From Heterobasidion occidentale (Eukaryota; Basidiomycota; Agaricomycetes; Russulales; Bondarzewiaceae), in contig JBCAQO010000004.1 of NCBI GenBank assembly GCA_039111635.1, positions 434,001-498,000 on the forward strand: a stretch of 64,000 nucleotides of DNA. Direction: 5' to 3'. This document shows positions 42,300-55,315 of the stretch, piece after piece. Position numbers and translations under genes: made by a program. How positions within the stretch are numbered: the first letter of the stretch is position 1; every line of letters starts with the position of its first letter. The notes under the pieces are model-generated. The model ran no database searches. It had not been told where the DNA came from and was given only the letters and a program-made list of their open reading frames with translations.

Positions 42300-44299
42300 T
42301 CATCTCCTATTCGCGGTGAGATAGTGTTTGGGGAGCCAATCGGGAACCTCCCACTGAGAATTGGAGAGCTCAGCGGCGATCATCCTTGCTACCGCTTCAG
42401 CGCTGGAGCGGCCATGAGTATGGAGGTCAGGAACCGAAATACGAAAAACGCGCAGCCTAAGTAGTAACACACGTACCATGCGAAGGTGCGCGGCATGCCA
42501 TGCCCTGAGAACCCAGCAGAGATAAACTGGCCTTGATAGGCAGACGTATCAAGATTGTCAGGATCGATCAACGGACCGACCTATTATCCAGATGTAATTC
42601 AATCCAAAGGTCCACCAATCCAGTAGATGGGGACGCGACTTACAAATGGATCGTGCGTTTTGGTGTATCCCATGATGCCTGTCTGAAGTCAAGGGCATTC
42701 GCCGTAAGTACATGTAACACTGATGTCCAAAGTGGCGCGACGCACCCATTCCATTTCGGGTTCTCTTCCTTCCGCAAACTTACCAGGAAACACGCCAGGA
42801 AGGAAGCCCCTCAGAGCTTTCCCGACGTCCTCGTTCACAACTGAGTCGTCTGTCTCGTTAATCTCGAATCTGTCTTTCGAGTTCTCTCTCCCGCCACCGA
42901 GGATCACCAGAGGGTGTTGATCTTTATCTTCAGCCTTAAGAGGACGCGGGAACCAGTACTCGAAACCTTCGTTCCCTGTCCATCCAGAGTTGGACAGCTC
43001 CTCTGCCGTAGTGTTTGCCCTGATAGCAATAATTTGACCACGGGTGGGAACGATGCCGTGCGGACCGGTAAGGTGAGGCAGGAGATGCGAAGCATACGCG
43101 TTCGTGGCATGGATCATGTACGAGCACGAGACAGAGCCGCGAGGGGTCTGGAGGATCCAACGGCGAGACGGTATGGCGCTGTCCGGGGTAAACGCGTTCG
43201 GCAATATGGAGGTGACGGGTGTACGCGTGTGTAATCGTAGGTCGAATGAAGGCGTAGCGCGCTTCGCGAGATAGAACAGGTGAGTGACGAGCTTCGATGG
43301 CCAGAGGTTATGACCCGGTAGCTTGTATCCGGGGTAGGAGGCGCCGTATCTCTATCCGAGCAGGATCATCATGGAAAATAAGATGGACAAACGAACACGA
43401 AAACCAACCTCCTTGACAACTTCCTGGCTCAACCACTCGGAGGTAGATACATCCACACCAGCATCTTTGGCAGCAATGTAGTCGGCACGAGCTTCCTCGA
43501 TTTCCTTCTGAGTGACGAGCAGGTGGATACGTCCACCTGTGACCAAGTCCACCGCGTCAGTCAGATTATAAGCCTTCACCAATGTGGTGATCTGGGACAC
43601 TGTATAGTCCTCAAGCGCGACGGCTCTGATGGCATCTTCGATGCCCCATGCGGCTTTGTTGGCTCCGAATCCGAGGAAAGTGTTAGAGACCAGATGGCCG
43701 CCATTTCGTCCTATATAAAATTACACGATCAATCATTGCGATTTCACTTCCAACCTCGTCTCGAGTGCTGGGCACGCACCGGTCGCCCCTGAGCCTGCAT
43801 TCCAGACATGTGAGACAAGAGAACTAAGAGATGATCTGAGCATGCAGAGCTAACAAAAATCGCGCGCCTCCAATATCACGGCCTTCAATGGACCAAGTTT
43901 TGGGTTGGCCTCGATAGCTTTGGACAGGTGATAAGCAGCGGAGACGCCAGATATGCCGGACCCGATGATGCAGACGTCGGCGTCAGAAGTGAGGGGGACG
44001 TCGCTCCCCTCCTTTCTCAGAGGATTGGCATCTGGAGACGAATCAAGCCAGAACGAATGTGTCGGATTGGGAACAGGCAGGGATGCAGGGCCGTGGTCTG
44101 CAGGCTTTCGAATACGATCTGGTGCTTTGACAGCTGGTTGAGATTAACAGAAATTACAGGCATAGTTGAGAGGATCGTTATGGCCAAAAATCTCCAGGAG
44201 ATAGTAGACCCCATACCACTCCCTGCTCGAGTTTCGAGTCATCCTGTTATCTGCCGGCTTGCCAGAGCTCGGCTCGAGGGTTCCGGCATATTCCGACAT
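42300..44299 (-). CDS. FAD-dependent oxidoreductase, DAO family
   Basis: Eight exons on the minus strand: 44158-44299, 43855-44097, 43780-43794 (15-nt microexon), 43409-43710, 42746-43351, 42644-42682, 42477-42580, 42300-42402, giving 517 residues with no break. The dinucleotide-binding motif is VCIIGSGISG near residue 87. The flavin/substrate segment GATGRNGGHLV lies across the microexon, and IVPTRGQIIAIR, LVILGGGRE and GFSGHGMPRTFAW are the C-terminal DAO signatures. The fold oxidises amino groups (D-amino acid oxidase, sarcosine oxidase and relatives); the substrate cannot be told. The start was chosen because the first intron (60 nt) then gives one continuous N-terminus. Confidence 0.88.
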
Positions 44300-44422
44300 A
44301 GAGGACGACAGGTCGCACGTGCCGGGAGCCTTGAATGACGCTGCACCGACTCCTGCACAATCCCTTATAATCCTCCTCTCACTTTTGTCCTCGTTTCTCT
44401 AAGTGTTCGCGTCCTCTCTTAC
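44300..44422. promoter_or_regulatory. Divergent promoter of the FAD oxidoreductase and Hsp78 genes
   Basis: Only 123 bp separate the two start codons. A TATAATCC stretch near 44366 could serve the plus-strand gene. No heat-shock element (nGAAn repeats) is evident. Confidence 0.5.
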
Positions 44423-47400
44423 ATGTTACGCGGAGCCTCTTATCGATCACTTCTTAAAAGCTCCATCACACGGGCACCTCTAGGCCGAGTGTCCTCAGCA
44501 AATGTATTCCGAGGCGTTCTCGCAACGTCTTTCGTCCATAAGAACGTCATATATGCAAGGCAATACTCTCAGAACCCCCCAGGGGGCAGGGTAACGCTGG
44601 AGGGTTCCCAGGATTCACCATGCAGCAGCATCAGAAAGGCGACGCTCTAAAAGAATACGTAAGTCAGTGCAATTCACGATAGTTTCTTGAGTCACTCGTT
44701 ATTGTTACTCAGAGTGTCGATCTCACGGAGTTGGCGCAAAATGGGAAACTGGATCCCACTATTGGGAGAGATGAAGGTGAGCTCTCCTGCTCTGTATAAA
44801 AGTTGGTGGCTCATCATTACCCAAGAAATACGACGAACAATTCAAAGTACGTCGGAATATATGACGAACTCTTTCCTAGTCTTGATTTGTATCAAGCATA
44901 GTCTTATCAAGGAGAACAAAATCCAATCCTGTTGTCAGTGCGCTGTTCATCCTTGCGACTTCAAATCTCAGTTGCTTGCTATAGCTCATCGGACCTCCTG
45001 GCGTAGGCAAGACTGCCATCCTGGAAGGACTTGCCAGCCGAATCATCGCAAAAGAAGTTCCTGAGGTCCTTTCATCTGTCAGATATCATATGATCGACTG
45101 TCACTCAATGGATTATTCAGTCCTTACACAACAAGCGTGTTCTCTCCATCGACTTATCTGCTATAATGGCAGGCTCCGGTATTCGTGGCCAATTCGAAGA
45201 AAAATTCAAATCCCTGATTCGCGACATCGAGGACGAGGTTGGGGTACTCGATTTCGATTCATGGGCACTGTGGTTGACATGATTCGCCGTTTCCTAGGCT
45301 CGAAATGTGATTTGCTTTATTGACGAAGTCCGTACGTATACCGAAAAAGATGTATTTACTAAAAGAGATGAGCTTGAGCTCTTTTTCAGACACGCTTTTC
45401 AATTTGGGTAAAGCTGAAGGGAGCATCGACGCTGGCCAAATGATCAAACCCGCACTTGCCAGGGGATTGCAGCTTGTCGGTGCTACTACGCGTGAGTCTC
45501 GGACCATCATCCATTGGCACGCTTGACTCCAGCCTTTTCGGGCTAGCTGATGAATATAGAAAGACTATCGGCAGGATGCCGCCCTCGAGCGTCGTTCCAG
45601 CCTGTAACAATCGACGAGCCCACAGTAGAGTCAACTATCTCCATTCTCCGCGGCTTGAAGGCACGATACGAGGTTCATCATGGTGTCGAAATATCCGACG
45701 GCGCTCTTGTCACGGGTGCGCGCACTCATCTATTCTCATTAACCTAATGTGGGCTTAAGTAACACTGTGTTTAGCCGCCGTGTATGGCGCCCGGTACATT
45801 TCGGACCGCTTCCTACCAGACAAGGCAATCGATTTGGTCGACGAGGCGGCATCGGCTCTGACTCGCGCAAGAATCTAAACCTGACGAGCTTGAACAGCTC
45901 GATCGCGCGATGATGACGATACAGATAGAACTCGAGAGTTTGAAGAACGAGATGGACGTGTTCAGCCAGGAACGGAAAGCAAAACTCGAGAGGGACCTAG
46001 CTAGAAAAAGAGAGGAAGCGGAGGCGCTTACGGCCGTCTGGCAAGCAGGTGTGTTAGAAAGCACTAACCGCTAGCCCCCCTCACTCACATTGTCACCGTT
46101 TGTTTTCAGAACGCGACCGGCTCAATCGTATCAAGGACATAAAAACGCGCCTCGAAGAGGCGAAGCACGAGCTCGAGGTGGCGCAGCGCCAGGGTCAATA
46201 CGAGCACGCCTCGCGTCTGCGGTTCTCAACGATTCCGGATCTGGAGCGTCAGCTGCCCGCAGAAGAGAACGTGCAGACGAGAACGCGGACGCTCCTCTGG
46301 CGATGCTGCATGACCGAGTGACCTCGAACGACATTGCCCGCGTCGTGGCGAAGGCAACGGGCATTCCCGTGCAGAACCTGCTGAAGGGCGAGAGGGACAA
46401 GCTGGTGCACGTACGTAGTGGTGGTTCTCTTTTACGCAATCACAGATGCTCACTACGGTGTGTTGGACTAGATGGAAGACGTGCTGAAACAGCGTGTCGT
46501 TGGTCAAGATCATGTCGTCACCGCAATCAGCGATGCGGTCCGTATTTCTCGTGCTGGTTTGCAAGCCCCCACTCGGCCCGTCGCGTCGTTCTTGTTTCTA
46601 GGCCCGACGGGAGTTGGAAAGGTAATCGAATCCTTTTGTGTACAAATTGTCCTGAGGCATCATTGCAGACTGAACTCTGTAAAGCTCTTGCTGGATTCTT
46701 GTTCGACGACGAACGGAGAGGATTGTAAGCATGAACGTCATATGTGTTACATCTGATCGCTCATGAATCCTCAATTTAGAATCAATATCAACATGTCAGA
46801 AGTCCGCCCCGTTTCTGTTCTGTTTTCTCCCACTCTTTTGACCATTAAATCCTTCTGCTTCTGTAGTATCACGATCGGCACACTATGTCTCGTCTGATCG
46901 GGGCAGCTCCAGGATACGTCGGGTTTGAGGAGGGTGGTACGTATCGTGCGCTCTGCGAGTTCATCCTTATCTCAAATGAGTGTCTCAGGTCAATTGACTG
47001 AGGCTGTTCGACGAAGGCCCTACGGTATGTTCACTCTCCGTGAATAAAAATTGAACGATGCTGAATCTAATCGTATAGCTGTGATCTTGCTTGATGAGCT
47101 TGAAAAGGCACATAAAGATGTGGCTATGATTCTGCTCCAAATTCTTGACGAAGGAAGCATCACCGATAGTCAAGGTGAGTAGTAACGCACAGCACACGCT
47201 GAATGCTAAAGATGTTTTTTGATCATCAATTCAAACGCTAGGCAGGAAGGTAGATTTCAAGGTGCATCGATTCTCCTTGTCACTTCATTCGCCTCTCATA
47301 TTATCCTCCCTGTTAGAACACCATAATCTGCCTTACTAGCAATCTTGGTCTGTGATTCATGCGCTTAACTAAGAGAGTAGGCTGACAATGTACCACAGGC

Positions 47401-47966
47401 AGCGACATCCTCGCGCATTCGACCGCCTGCGATAGCAACGGGGTAGTCACTCAAGGAGCCAAGGACGAGGTACTCGAGCGCACAGCAGGCTACTTCCCTC
47501 CTGAACTTTTGAATCGTCTGGACTCGATGTTGGTTTTCAATAAGTTGACGAGGGACTCTATCCTTCAGGTCGTCTCACTACGTCTGAGGGACGTAGCGGA
47601 ACGACTGGAGCCACGGCGCATCACGATTGATGTAGACAATGCCGCCCAGGAGTGGTTAGCGCAGCAAGGTTACTCTGACGTGTATGGAGCGCGGGCGATC
47701 GCTCGTGTGGTGCGTACCGATGTTCTCTTTCCCTTGGCACAAAAGCTGCTGCAAGGTACAATTCGGTGGGTCTCCAGCCAGCGAATGTTTTTCAAAAATG
47801 GATGCTCATCGAGAATCCCAGCGATGGTGACCTTGTAAAAATCCGAGTTCGCGACGATGGGAAAGTACTCAAAATTCAGGATAACCATCCACCTGACGCG
47901 TCTGCTCACTCTCCTGCTCCTGCACTACCCACATCTTCATCACATCGTGACCCTATTGACGCTTAG
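44423..47966 (+). pseudogene. HSP78: Mitochondrial ClpB-type disaggregase Hsp78, with several indels
   Basis: At least 15 short exons (first ones 44423-44658, 44713-44776, 44826-44846, 44902-44933, 44985-45065, 45121-45237, 45298-45331, 45390-45491). The Arg/Ser-rich N-terminus is a mitochondrial targeting type. AAA-1 has Walker A GPPGVGKT and Walker [10 protein letters not shown]; a coiled-coil middle domain (ELESLKNEMDVF, KREEAEALTAVWQ) and AAA-2 follow with GPTGVGK and [11 protein letters not shown], plus NLGSDI and the C-terminal PPELLNRLDSMLVF. It resolves protein aggregates in the matrix. Frame breaks: one G short in a G run near 44586, one G near 45568, one T near 45598, two bases near 45872, one near 46275. 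Most are homopolymer length changes, so sequence error is likely; otherwise the gene is dead. Confidence 0.88.
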
Positions 47967-48140
47967 ATGAACATCTTTTCGTTTGCTCGCCTATTGTTAG
48001 CTCACTCCCCACTCGCATCGTTCCCATTCATAATTATATCTATACAATTATCCCTATTCATGCAATCATAGTCGAAGCGCGTACATGAACGAGTGAAACT
48101 ACTATAAAATCGAGATGACCAACAACATTATCAAGATAGT

Positions 48141-51100
48141 TCATGGATTCTTAGTGTTCTTGACGCTCGCAGACGTCTTGCGATCTGATTGCCCAGACTG
48201 TTTTTGACCTCCCCGCTTGCCAGGTTTATCCGTTTCTCTATCCGCACTCTTGCCCGCCTTTGACTTCGCCTTTGACTTAGATTTCTTCGAGGGACCCTTC
48301 GGTGGCTGAGCAGTTGTCGAGGCCGATGGTACCTCCGACTCCATTCGCACACGCTCTTCTTCAGCTGTCCACCACTTCATAAACTCCTCCTCGGCTCGAC
48401 GTGCTTGTTCCTCCTCTTGGATCTCCTTCAGAGAACGCTTATCTTTCACAGGGGCGACGCCCTGCTCGTGTTGTAGCTGTTGTATGGCCGCGAAAGACAT
48501 GACAGAGCTGGGGATTGAAGGCTGGACAACAGGCTGGACCGGAGGAAGGGTCCATGCGCTTCCACCACTCCTACGATATGAGCGATGCATTGATAAATTA
48601 TCAGGTACTAATGCTGAGTGGTCGAAAACGTACGAAATATGGCGTGAGATTGCAGGGCCCTTGTTTGGGATGGCTTGCCTGGACGGTGTGAAGACAGGTC
48701 CAAGGCCGGATTCTGGGAGCGCCGAACGTAGTTGTGCTGTGCCACCTTGCGGTACAGTCCGAGAATTGTTCGGTGGAGTCGCTCCTTTGATACGATTGCT
48801 CGGAGGCGTATGCACCGGTGTGTCCAAAGGCGAGTGACGGATGTTCGGGACTGCAATAGGGCTAGGAGTCGAAGGGGGCACTGTGACGCGCCAGGACGCA
48901 TTAGTGATAGCGCGCTCAGTCACAGAGATACCAGCCCCAGGTGGAGTTGGAATGGGCGACTTGAGATTGTCTTTCGAGGATGACTTGATAACCCATGGCT
49001 GAGGAGCAGAAGGTCCGTCCAAGGCCAGTTGATTAGTGTAACGCACGTTCCTCGATCCTTTGCCTTCAGCGAGCTTGGTCTCTTCGGCTTCTGCCAAGAT
49101 GGCTTTCATGTCGACTCTAAAGAGCACCTTGAGTGGATGGTAGAAAGATGAAAAGAAGACCTACTTAGGGCCTGCGCTTTTGGACTTCCAAGGGCCTTGC
49201 TTCAGGGTATCGGACGAGCGAAAAATGATTCCAACCGCACTGCCGGCATTTAAGTTGAGAGCAGGAACCACATCAGCATCGTCCATCTGAAACATGTCGT
49301 CCCCAGAAACAGGCCGGGCGGACGGGGCATGAGCCCGAATAGACGGACTTCCGAATTGTTCGACAAACGAGCGACGCGACCGTTTCGGTGATAGACGAGG
49401 CGACTCCTTAGTTTGTGTAGAACAGACGATGGGCCGTGGGATATCCTGGAGGGCTAACCACTCTGTATTCTTGTTCATCGCTTCGCTGAGAAGACGGCCT
49501 GAGCGCGAGACGGGTGATTTACTGATCTGCTGGTTGCATATTGACATAGACAGAGCCCTGATTAGATGGGGATCGAGGTCATCCAGCATCCGGCTCTCGA
49601 GGAGAGCTTCCATGTTGACAGCCATGTACTGGTGTAAACATTTGACCAGCGGGGCGCATTGCAGATAAGCGGCATCGACTAAAATGCTACAGACATTATT
49701 CACGTTGACGTATTGCAAGATGACCGATGAGCAGACAAGAAGCAACCGATCGAGTAGCAACTCGTTCTAGAGAAATCGAAAGTCAATGACAGATAGACAA
49801 CCAAGAATCAGGGCTCCTTACTGCTGCAGACATGACGTCGAAAATTAGATCCAAGAAGCTGTCCACGGATTTAACCGATTCTGTGAGATATTGATAAACG
49901 ATCTTAGCTGAACGAGAAAAGAAGATGATGTACCAAGTTTCTCAAACATTTCTCGCTCCTCTCCACCATAGACAAAACGCAAGACATAGTTCATCGCCCG
50001 CCAGCTGAGATGATGCAAGTTGACGTTAACAAAACCTTGCTCAGACCAACGTCGAGAAGTCCAATCTTCGTCGTCAAAAAAGCATTCGAAGAACAAAGTG
50101 CGTGCGCGCAACACGGCGGAATGACAAAACACTTGGCGATCGGCTAGCTCAAGGACGATATCACCTGCCAGCGGGCTTCGCACCGCGTCATGAACTCTTA
50201 TTTGAGCCATGCTCTGGCTGTCTAGGAAGAGCCTGCTCAGATGACGGGCCATCATAGGCTCTGGACTGCGCTTGGAGGCTCCTCGCGCGGCTTCAGTGAC
50301 AAGATTTAATCCGAATGCTCGTGATAGGCCCTGCAGCTCACGAGTGAGCTGTGCGGTCTGTAGTCCAGAAGTAACAAGTAACGCCCCCATCGCATGCGAA
50401 ACGCGATTATCCCAGATGGCGAGGAGCTCATCAGTGTAGAAGTAGTGCAAAAGGATAAGAACAGAGAGCGCATGACAGCCTGAGATTGTCAGACGTGGGA
50501 GATTGGAGGCAGGGGGAGCCGAGGGAGCCGTAGCAGACGTTGCTTTGATGGATATTCCTGATTCCTTGTCCTGGAGATCCCCTTTCCCCGACAGCAACTC
50601 CGACAGAGGAAGGCAGCGAGCAGAGAGGACTAGGCGATGGGCAGGAAGCTGGATTCCACTGCGGGCACAAATGATGAGATCTGCGCCCAGAGCAAGAGGA
50701 GCGGTATCGAAGAGGCCACGACCATCATGTTTCTGTCGGCACAGCTTGTCCTGTGAGATCACATCCCAAAGGCGACGAAGTTCAGCGACGTCGGTGGAAA
50801 TTGCCCAGTCCTCTGGGTCGTCGTTGTGACCGACTAATTGCACTGGCGGCGTCTCGGTATCAACAGGTGTACTTGGCTGAATTTCAGGGGCAGTTAGGGC
50901 ATTCTCGTTATGTTTTGTCACCGGGCTATATTTCAGATATGGACGAATCTTGGCGAGATCTTGCGACAAGGTATTGCCAGAGATAGATACTGTATCCGGA
51001 CGGAATTCGTGGCGCAGCGCATTCATGGCGCCTGTGTCGTTCGCACCAACAGCGACGACGCGCTGTATATAGTTGACGCGCTGGAACTTGAACGTCTTCG

Positions 51101-53127
51101 CTGCAGATCCTTGTCCACTTTTCAGATTCCTGGAGCGAACGAAGACGTGGCCAGATTCGGTGCACACGATGATAGATCCATCTGATCCGAGGGCGACATC
51201 CTGAACAGATGATTGCGTTCGGCAAATATCACGATAGATGAAGCGTCTGAATACTGACTCGAACTGCGCTCCACTGCTTTCTTAGAGCCCACACACGTTG
51301 AGGCTTGACTAGCAATTTGTCCTTTGAAGCACCAGTTTCCTGTTCCGTGGGCACTGTGAAGGTGAACACCTCTCCATTCGACGAGACGGCCGCAAACATC
51401 GTGTCGTTGCATACTATTTTCGCGATATCGGCGGTGTTCCTAGCCTGAGGGGGATAGTACGTCGTGATCTCGGATGGAAACGTTTGTGACGGGAAACTAC
51501 GAATGTTCCCGATGCGTCAATGTCTCGTATCGGTCAGCCGAGATGAAAATACAGACTTGATCCTAGAATATCCATCATTGAACAGAAGTACGACTTCTTG
51601 TGACTTTTGAGACTTGAGCAAACAGGCCATAGCAGAGTCCTGCTCCGGCATGAGACGATGTAATCCAAACGGAGAAAGTAAGATAGGACCGACCGTCATA
51701 ACGATTGATATCACTGGCTTGGTGACCTTTGTGACGAGGCGCGGCTGGACCTGTACAGGCTGGGAAGTTTTATCATAACCTGCGAAAAAATTTGAAAGCT
51801 GAACCAAACCCGTGGCGTTGTTGGCGACAAACGTACCTAATTGGCCATTATTCTTTCCCCAAGTGTACACTGATTTGTCCGTCCAACATGCGGACGCCGT
51901 TTTACAGGCTGCAATACCTATGACATTTTCGTGTTTCAAAGGTCCAGATATGATCCTCGGAGTCGCCTGTACAGGATCACCCAAACGTGAATTACCGTTC
52001 GTTTCGACAACATAACCCAGCTGGGAGAAGCGATTGAGGCCCCAACTGAATACTGCCCCGGTATCTATGAGAGCCAAAGTGTGGTCTTGACCCAAGGCAA
52101 CCGATAAAACGGTGTAAGGAAACTGAGGCATAGGAGAAAGGGAGTAGATCGAATGTTGCCCGCCGCCAGGACCAAGTCTAGTCATCCAATTAATTCAACG
52201 AGGGACAGTTCCAAGATCTTCTGCTCACCGGCCAGTACTCGCAAAGCCGCAGAGGCGGATATTGGTCCTTGGCTCGTTCGTCACGACAACTGCACTCGAT
52301 TTGTAAAGACATGGATATAAGCTCAAGAAAATTTCATACCTGTGTGAAGTCTAGACATTTCTACTTGCCTTACCGAGGGTGGGTCGAGCGCGAATGATAT
52401 AGAGTCCTTATCATGATGATCCCCTTCACGGTGACGTCTTAGTGAGACGTGCTCTGGATTAGATCTATCTCCGCTGTCGCCATGCCCTAAAGCAGCATTT
52501 CTGTCATCTCATTAGTGCCTCGGGGGTCATATGAATGTTGTACTAAGCATTTACCTGTTTGCCCCCCATGTAAATAGTTCGACAGTCGACGAGCACCCGT
52601 CTGAGACGTCATACATCACGGGCTTTGTCGCTTCGACAGTCGTATTATACAAATCGAATGCACGGTACCCTTCCAGATCAGTAAGCGCCGTGTCTATGTC
52701 GGCCCTCTGTAAAAGGAGGATTCTAACAACCGACAGGTGAGTTTATCAGAGAGCTTATAAATATGTACACTCACGCAGCAGATATGTTACCATGATACAA
52801 TGCTCTGTGCAACGCCGTCCACTGACTCTCTGTGTCCTGAACATTGACATTGATAGCTGGGTGTGCAAGCAGGAGACGGACATATTCAACGGACGCTGGG
52901 TCGGAGGCGGAGCACGCAAGGTGAAGGGTGGTACGACCTAGCCAGTCACGAGCATTGACGTCAAGAGACATAGCCATGCTCAGGGCACTGGTACGAGTCC
53001 ATGAGCGCCCACCGCTGCCGCTAATACCTGCAGCTGTGGGAGGCTGACCACGAGCGCTGCCGCCCTCGAGCAGACGCTGAAAAGCATGTTGATTCCTGAG
53101 GGCGAAATGGACATGGAGCAATGTCAT
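48141..53127 (-). CDS. Ankyrin-RCC1-BTB protein of the IBtk type
   Basis: A long multi-exon minus-strand gene. From the start chosen at 53127 (MTLLHVHFALRNQ) it has ankyrin repeats (DWLGRTTLHLACS, TESQWTALHRALYHGN), then RCC1 repeats (LFTWGANR, FSWGLNRFSQLG, VYTWGKNNGQLG) to about 51500. Two BTB domains follow (LGADLIICARSGIQLPAHRLVL near 50690; DIVLELADRQVFCHSAVLRA near 50150), a BACK-like helical part (49760-49560), and a disordered Ser/Pro/Lys-rich tail to 48141. The order equals that of inhibitor of Bruton tyrosine kinase, a substrate receptor for Cullin-3 ubiquitin ligase in animals; a similar role is inferred. Introns are 50-70 nt. No break was noticed in the parts checked. Confidence 0.85.
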
Positions 53128-53821
53128 GCAATGATGTGCGCAACGGTATGACCCGGAAGGAGTCCTGCAACTCCTCTGGACCGGACAGTCGCCGCGAGAT
53201 CGCCTGCAAAGAGCGAAGACGACGGAAAGCGAAGAGTGCTGACAAAGTTGAGGAGGCGATTGTATGAAAGAGAATGAGGGTAATCCGACAGCAAAAGAGA
53301 AACAAAGCAAGTTAGAGGTAAAGTTAGAGGAAGTCGAGGGAGTCGAGAGTCATCCGCTCAGATCCGGGGCGAGGGCAGGGCAATGACACGTGCGTATCTT
53401 ATCTCTGCAGCTGACTCAGCACGTCAATTACCTCGTTCGAAATCCGAATCTTTCAGGCATGAACGTGCACTGAACGCGCTCGGCCCTGACCACAACATAT
53501 ACGAACATTTTCTATTAGGAACAGGGCTTGACACAGAAGAAACCGGACTTCCGGATTGTCCTCGTTATAAGCGATGTCAGTATCAGAGGCTCGGCCTTCT
53601 ACTGTAGGTGGCTGCGTACGTGGGGTATTACCAGCGCTGGTTGGAAGCATGAAGCATACGTTGGTTGCCCACCCTTTGCGCACTAGATATGGGCAATCTG
53701 AGTCCACAAAAGACTGTCTGCTCTCCGCGGGGGAACGAGTTCAAGGCGTCCTCGACGACAATGACTTCTTCCCGCATTGTAGCGTTCAAAGCAACAGAGA
53801 GCCGCCGAGGGACGCCGTTCA
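53128..53821. other. Intergenic: promoter side of the IBtk-type gene
   Basis: About 700 bp between the ankyrin-RCC1-BTB start and the end of the phosphotransferase-like gene. Open frames here are short and unrecognised. The IBtk-type frame stays open upstream of 53127 to about 53310, so a slightly longer N-terminus is possible. Confidence 0.4.
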
Positions 53822-54779
53822 CTACTTTAGCACGCTCAGAATTGAAGAGCAACCGTCATGCCTGCGCAAGGGGATGAGCAGTATCGCGCACGAAATACGA
53901 TTCTCTGGTAGCCAACATATGTTATATTGGATGATGTCCAACAATTGATCCAATCCGTCAATCTCCTTGGTGCGGCGCTCTCCAGGGAATATGGCCTGGA
54001 GTATATGCACCCAGCCTGGAGTCATGAAGTTACGATCATGCATGCGGCAACACTCCCAGAACTCAGGATAGAACCCGCCCTCCGCCCAGTCTATTAACGC
54101 AGTGACTGTCGAGCCCTGAACCATGATATTCTTGGGAAGCAGGTCTCCATGTGTGAAGTAGATGGGACAATCGCGCGGGAATGGCTAAGCAGAGTATCTA
54201 CGTACGCGTGGCCAACGGAATCCATGTTTCCGCCAGCGATGAAAGTGAATAGGGAGCGATATTGATCGATGAATTCTTCAACGCTCGTGAATGGGCGTTC
54301 CGGGGAGATGTTTGGTGGAAAGAATGTGTTTCGATAAGGACCTCCGCTGACGGACCCAAGGGTCTTCGATTGAATGGTGCGCATGCGCAACAAAGAAGCT
54401 TCAGCTGCGCCGCCACATGGTCAAGTTCCTCCACCGTCATCGTATCAATGACTTTGTCGAGAGAAACACCCGGGACTTGCTCCATACAGATATACCAAAC
54501 ACTGTCAACCAAAGGTTGTTCGGCGATAAGATCTTGGACAGTGACCACGTAATGAGGGTCGCCAGGATAGTAAAGGATGCGTGGCACAGGAAGGGCGGCC
54601 TCATCCAGAGCGAACTGTGCGCATATAACCTCTTCTGCAAGGTCGCGTGCATATTTGATTAGGACACCGGGTCCAGTTTTAACGACAGCTCTGAGGCCTC
54701 TTGTCTGTCGAGATATGACGTCTGAGGCTGGTAACGCTTCCAAGTCTTCAAATGACTTCGGCAGCCATAGATCAGACAT
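53822..54779 (-). pseudogene. Aminoglycoside phosphotransferase-like (APH/choline kinase fold) gene with frameshifts
   Basis: ATG at 54779. The N-lobe holds GLRAVVKTGPGVLIKYARD (nucleotide-binding region), VPRILYYP and YICMEQVPGVSLD (hinge). The catalytic loop THGDLLPKNIMV carries the Brenner HxD and Asn, and IDWAEGGFYPEFWE corresponds to the metal site. The frame is shifted by one or two bases near 54390 and again near 54175. These fungal APH-like proteins phosphorylate unknown small molecules or are inactive; no drug resistance role is implied. If the two indels are errors, the gene would encode about 310 residues. Confidence 0.75.
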
Positions 54780-54799
54780 GGTGTGCTCACGACTGATAA

Positions 54800-55315
54800 G
54801 CTAGCAATTCAGTGTTTGAATTCGGTTAACAAGTCCATGGTGGATCTGACCTTGATGCTATGTTTACTACCCTCTGAAACGAACGATGAGCTGGATGCCG
54901 CTGCTACAAAGACCAAGTTACTCAAATTTCAGCATCTCATAGTATATACGATTCGCATATGACTTACCAGTATGAGCAACGAAGAGCGCAGATGACAAGG
55001 AGGCGACAGGGTCTCCAAGACGGGGACTAATTCATGAAAGTGTTGAGCGTGCTCCAACGGAACCTGAATGAACTTGACTATTAGAACTCGGCCTATTACA
55101 GTAGCTCGGCCGACCCGGCCCGTACATACCTAACTTCTCTATTGAGAAAACATAGAACAAAACTGACTCAAGACAGTGCTAACGAAAGACCCAAAACAAA
55201 GCAGGTTTGGATCAGAAATATCCAGGTACATGGGTTCTCCAGACTCTATTAGGAGGATTTTCAGGTTTTTGCCCCGCCATTGACAGGTTCCCCAGTTTGA
55301 TGACATGCTAACGAA
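54800..55315. other. No gene seen between the phosphotransferase-like gene and truncated COG3
   Basis: AT-richer, without open frames of interest. COG3 sequence should continue here if that gene were complete, but no COG3-like protein can be read on the minus strand in any frame. Confidence 0.4.
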
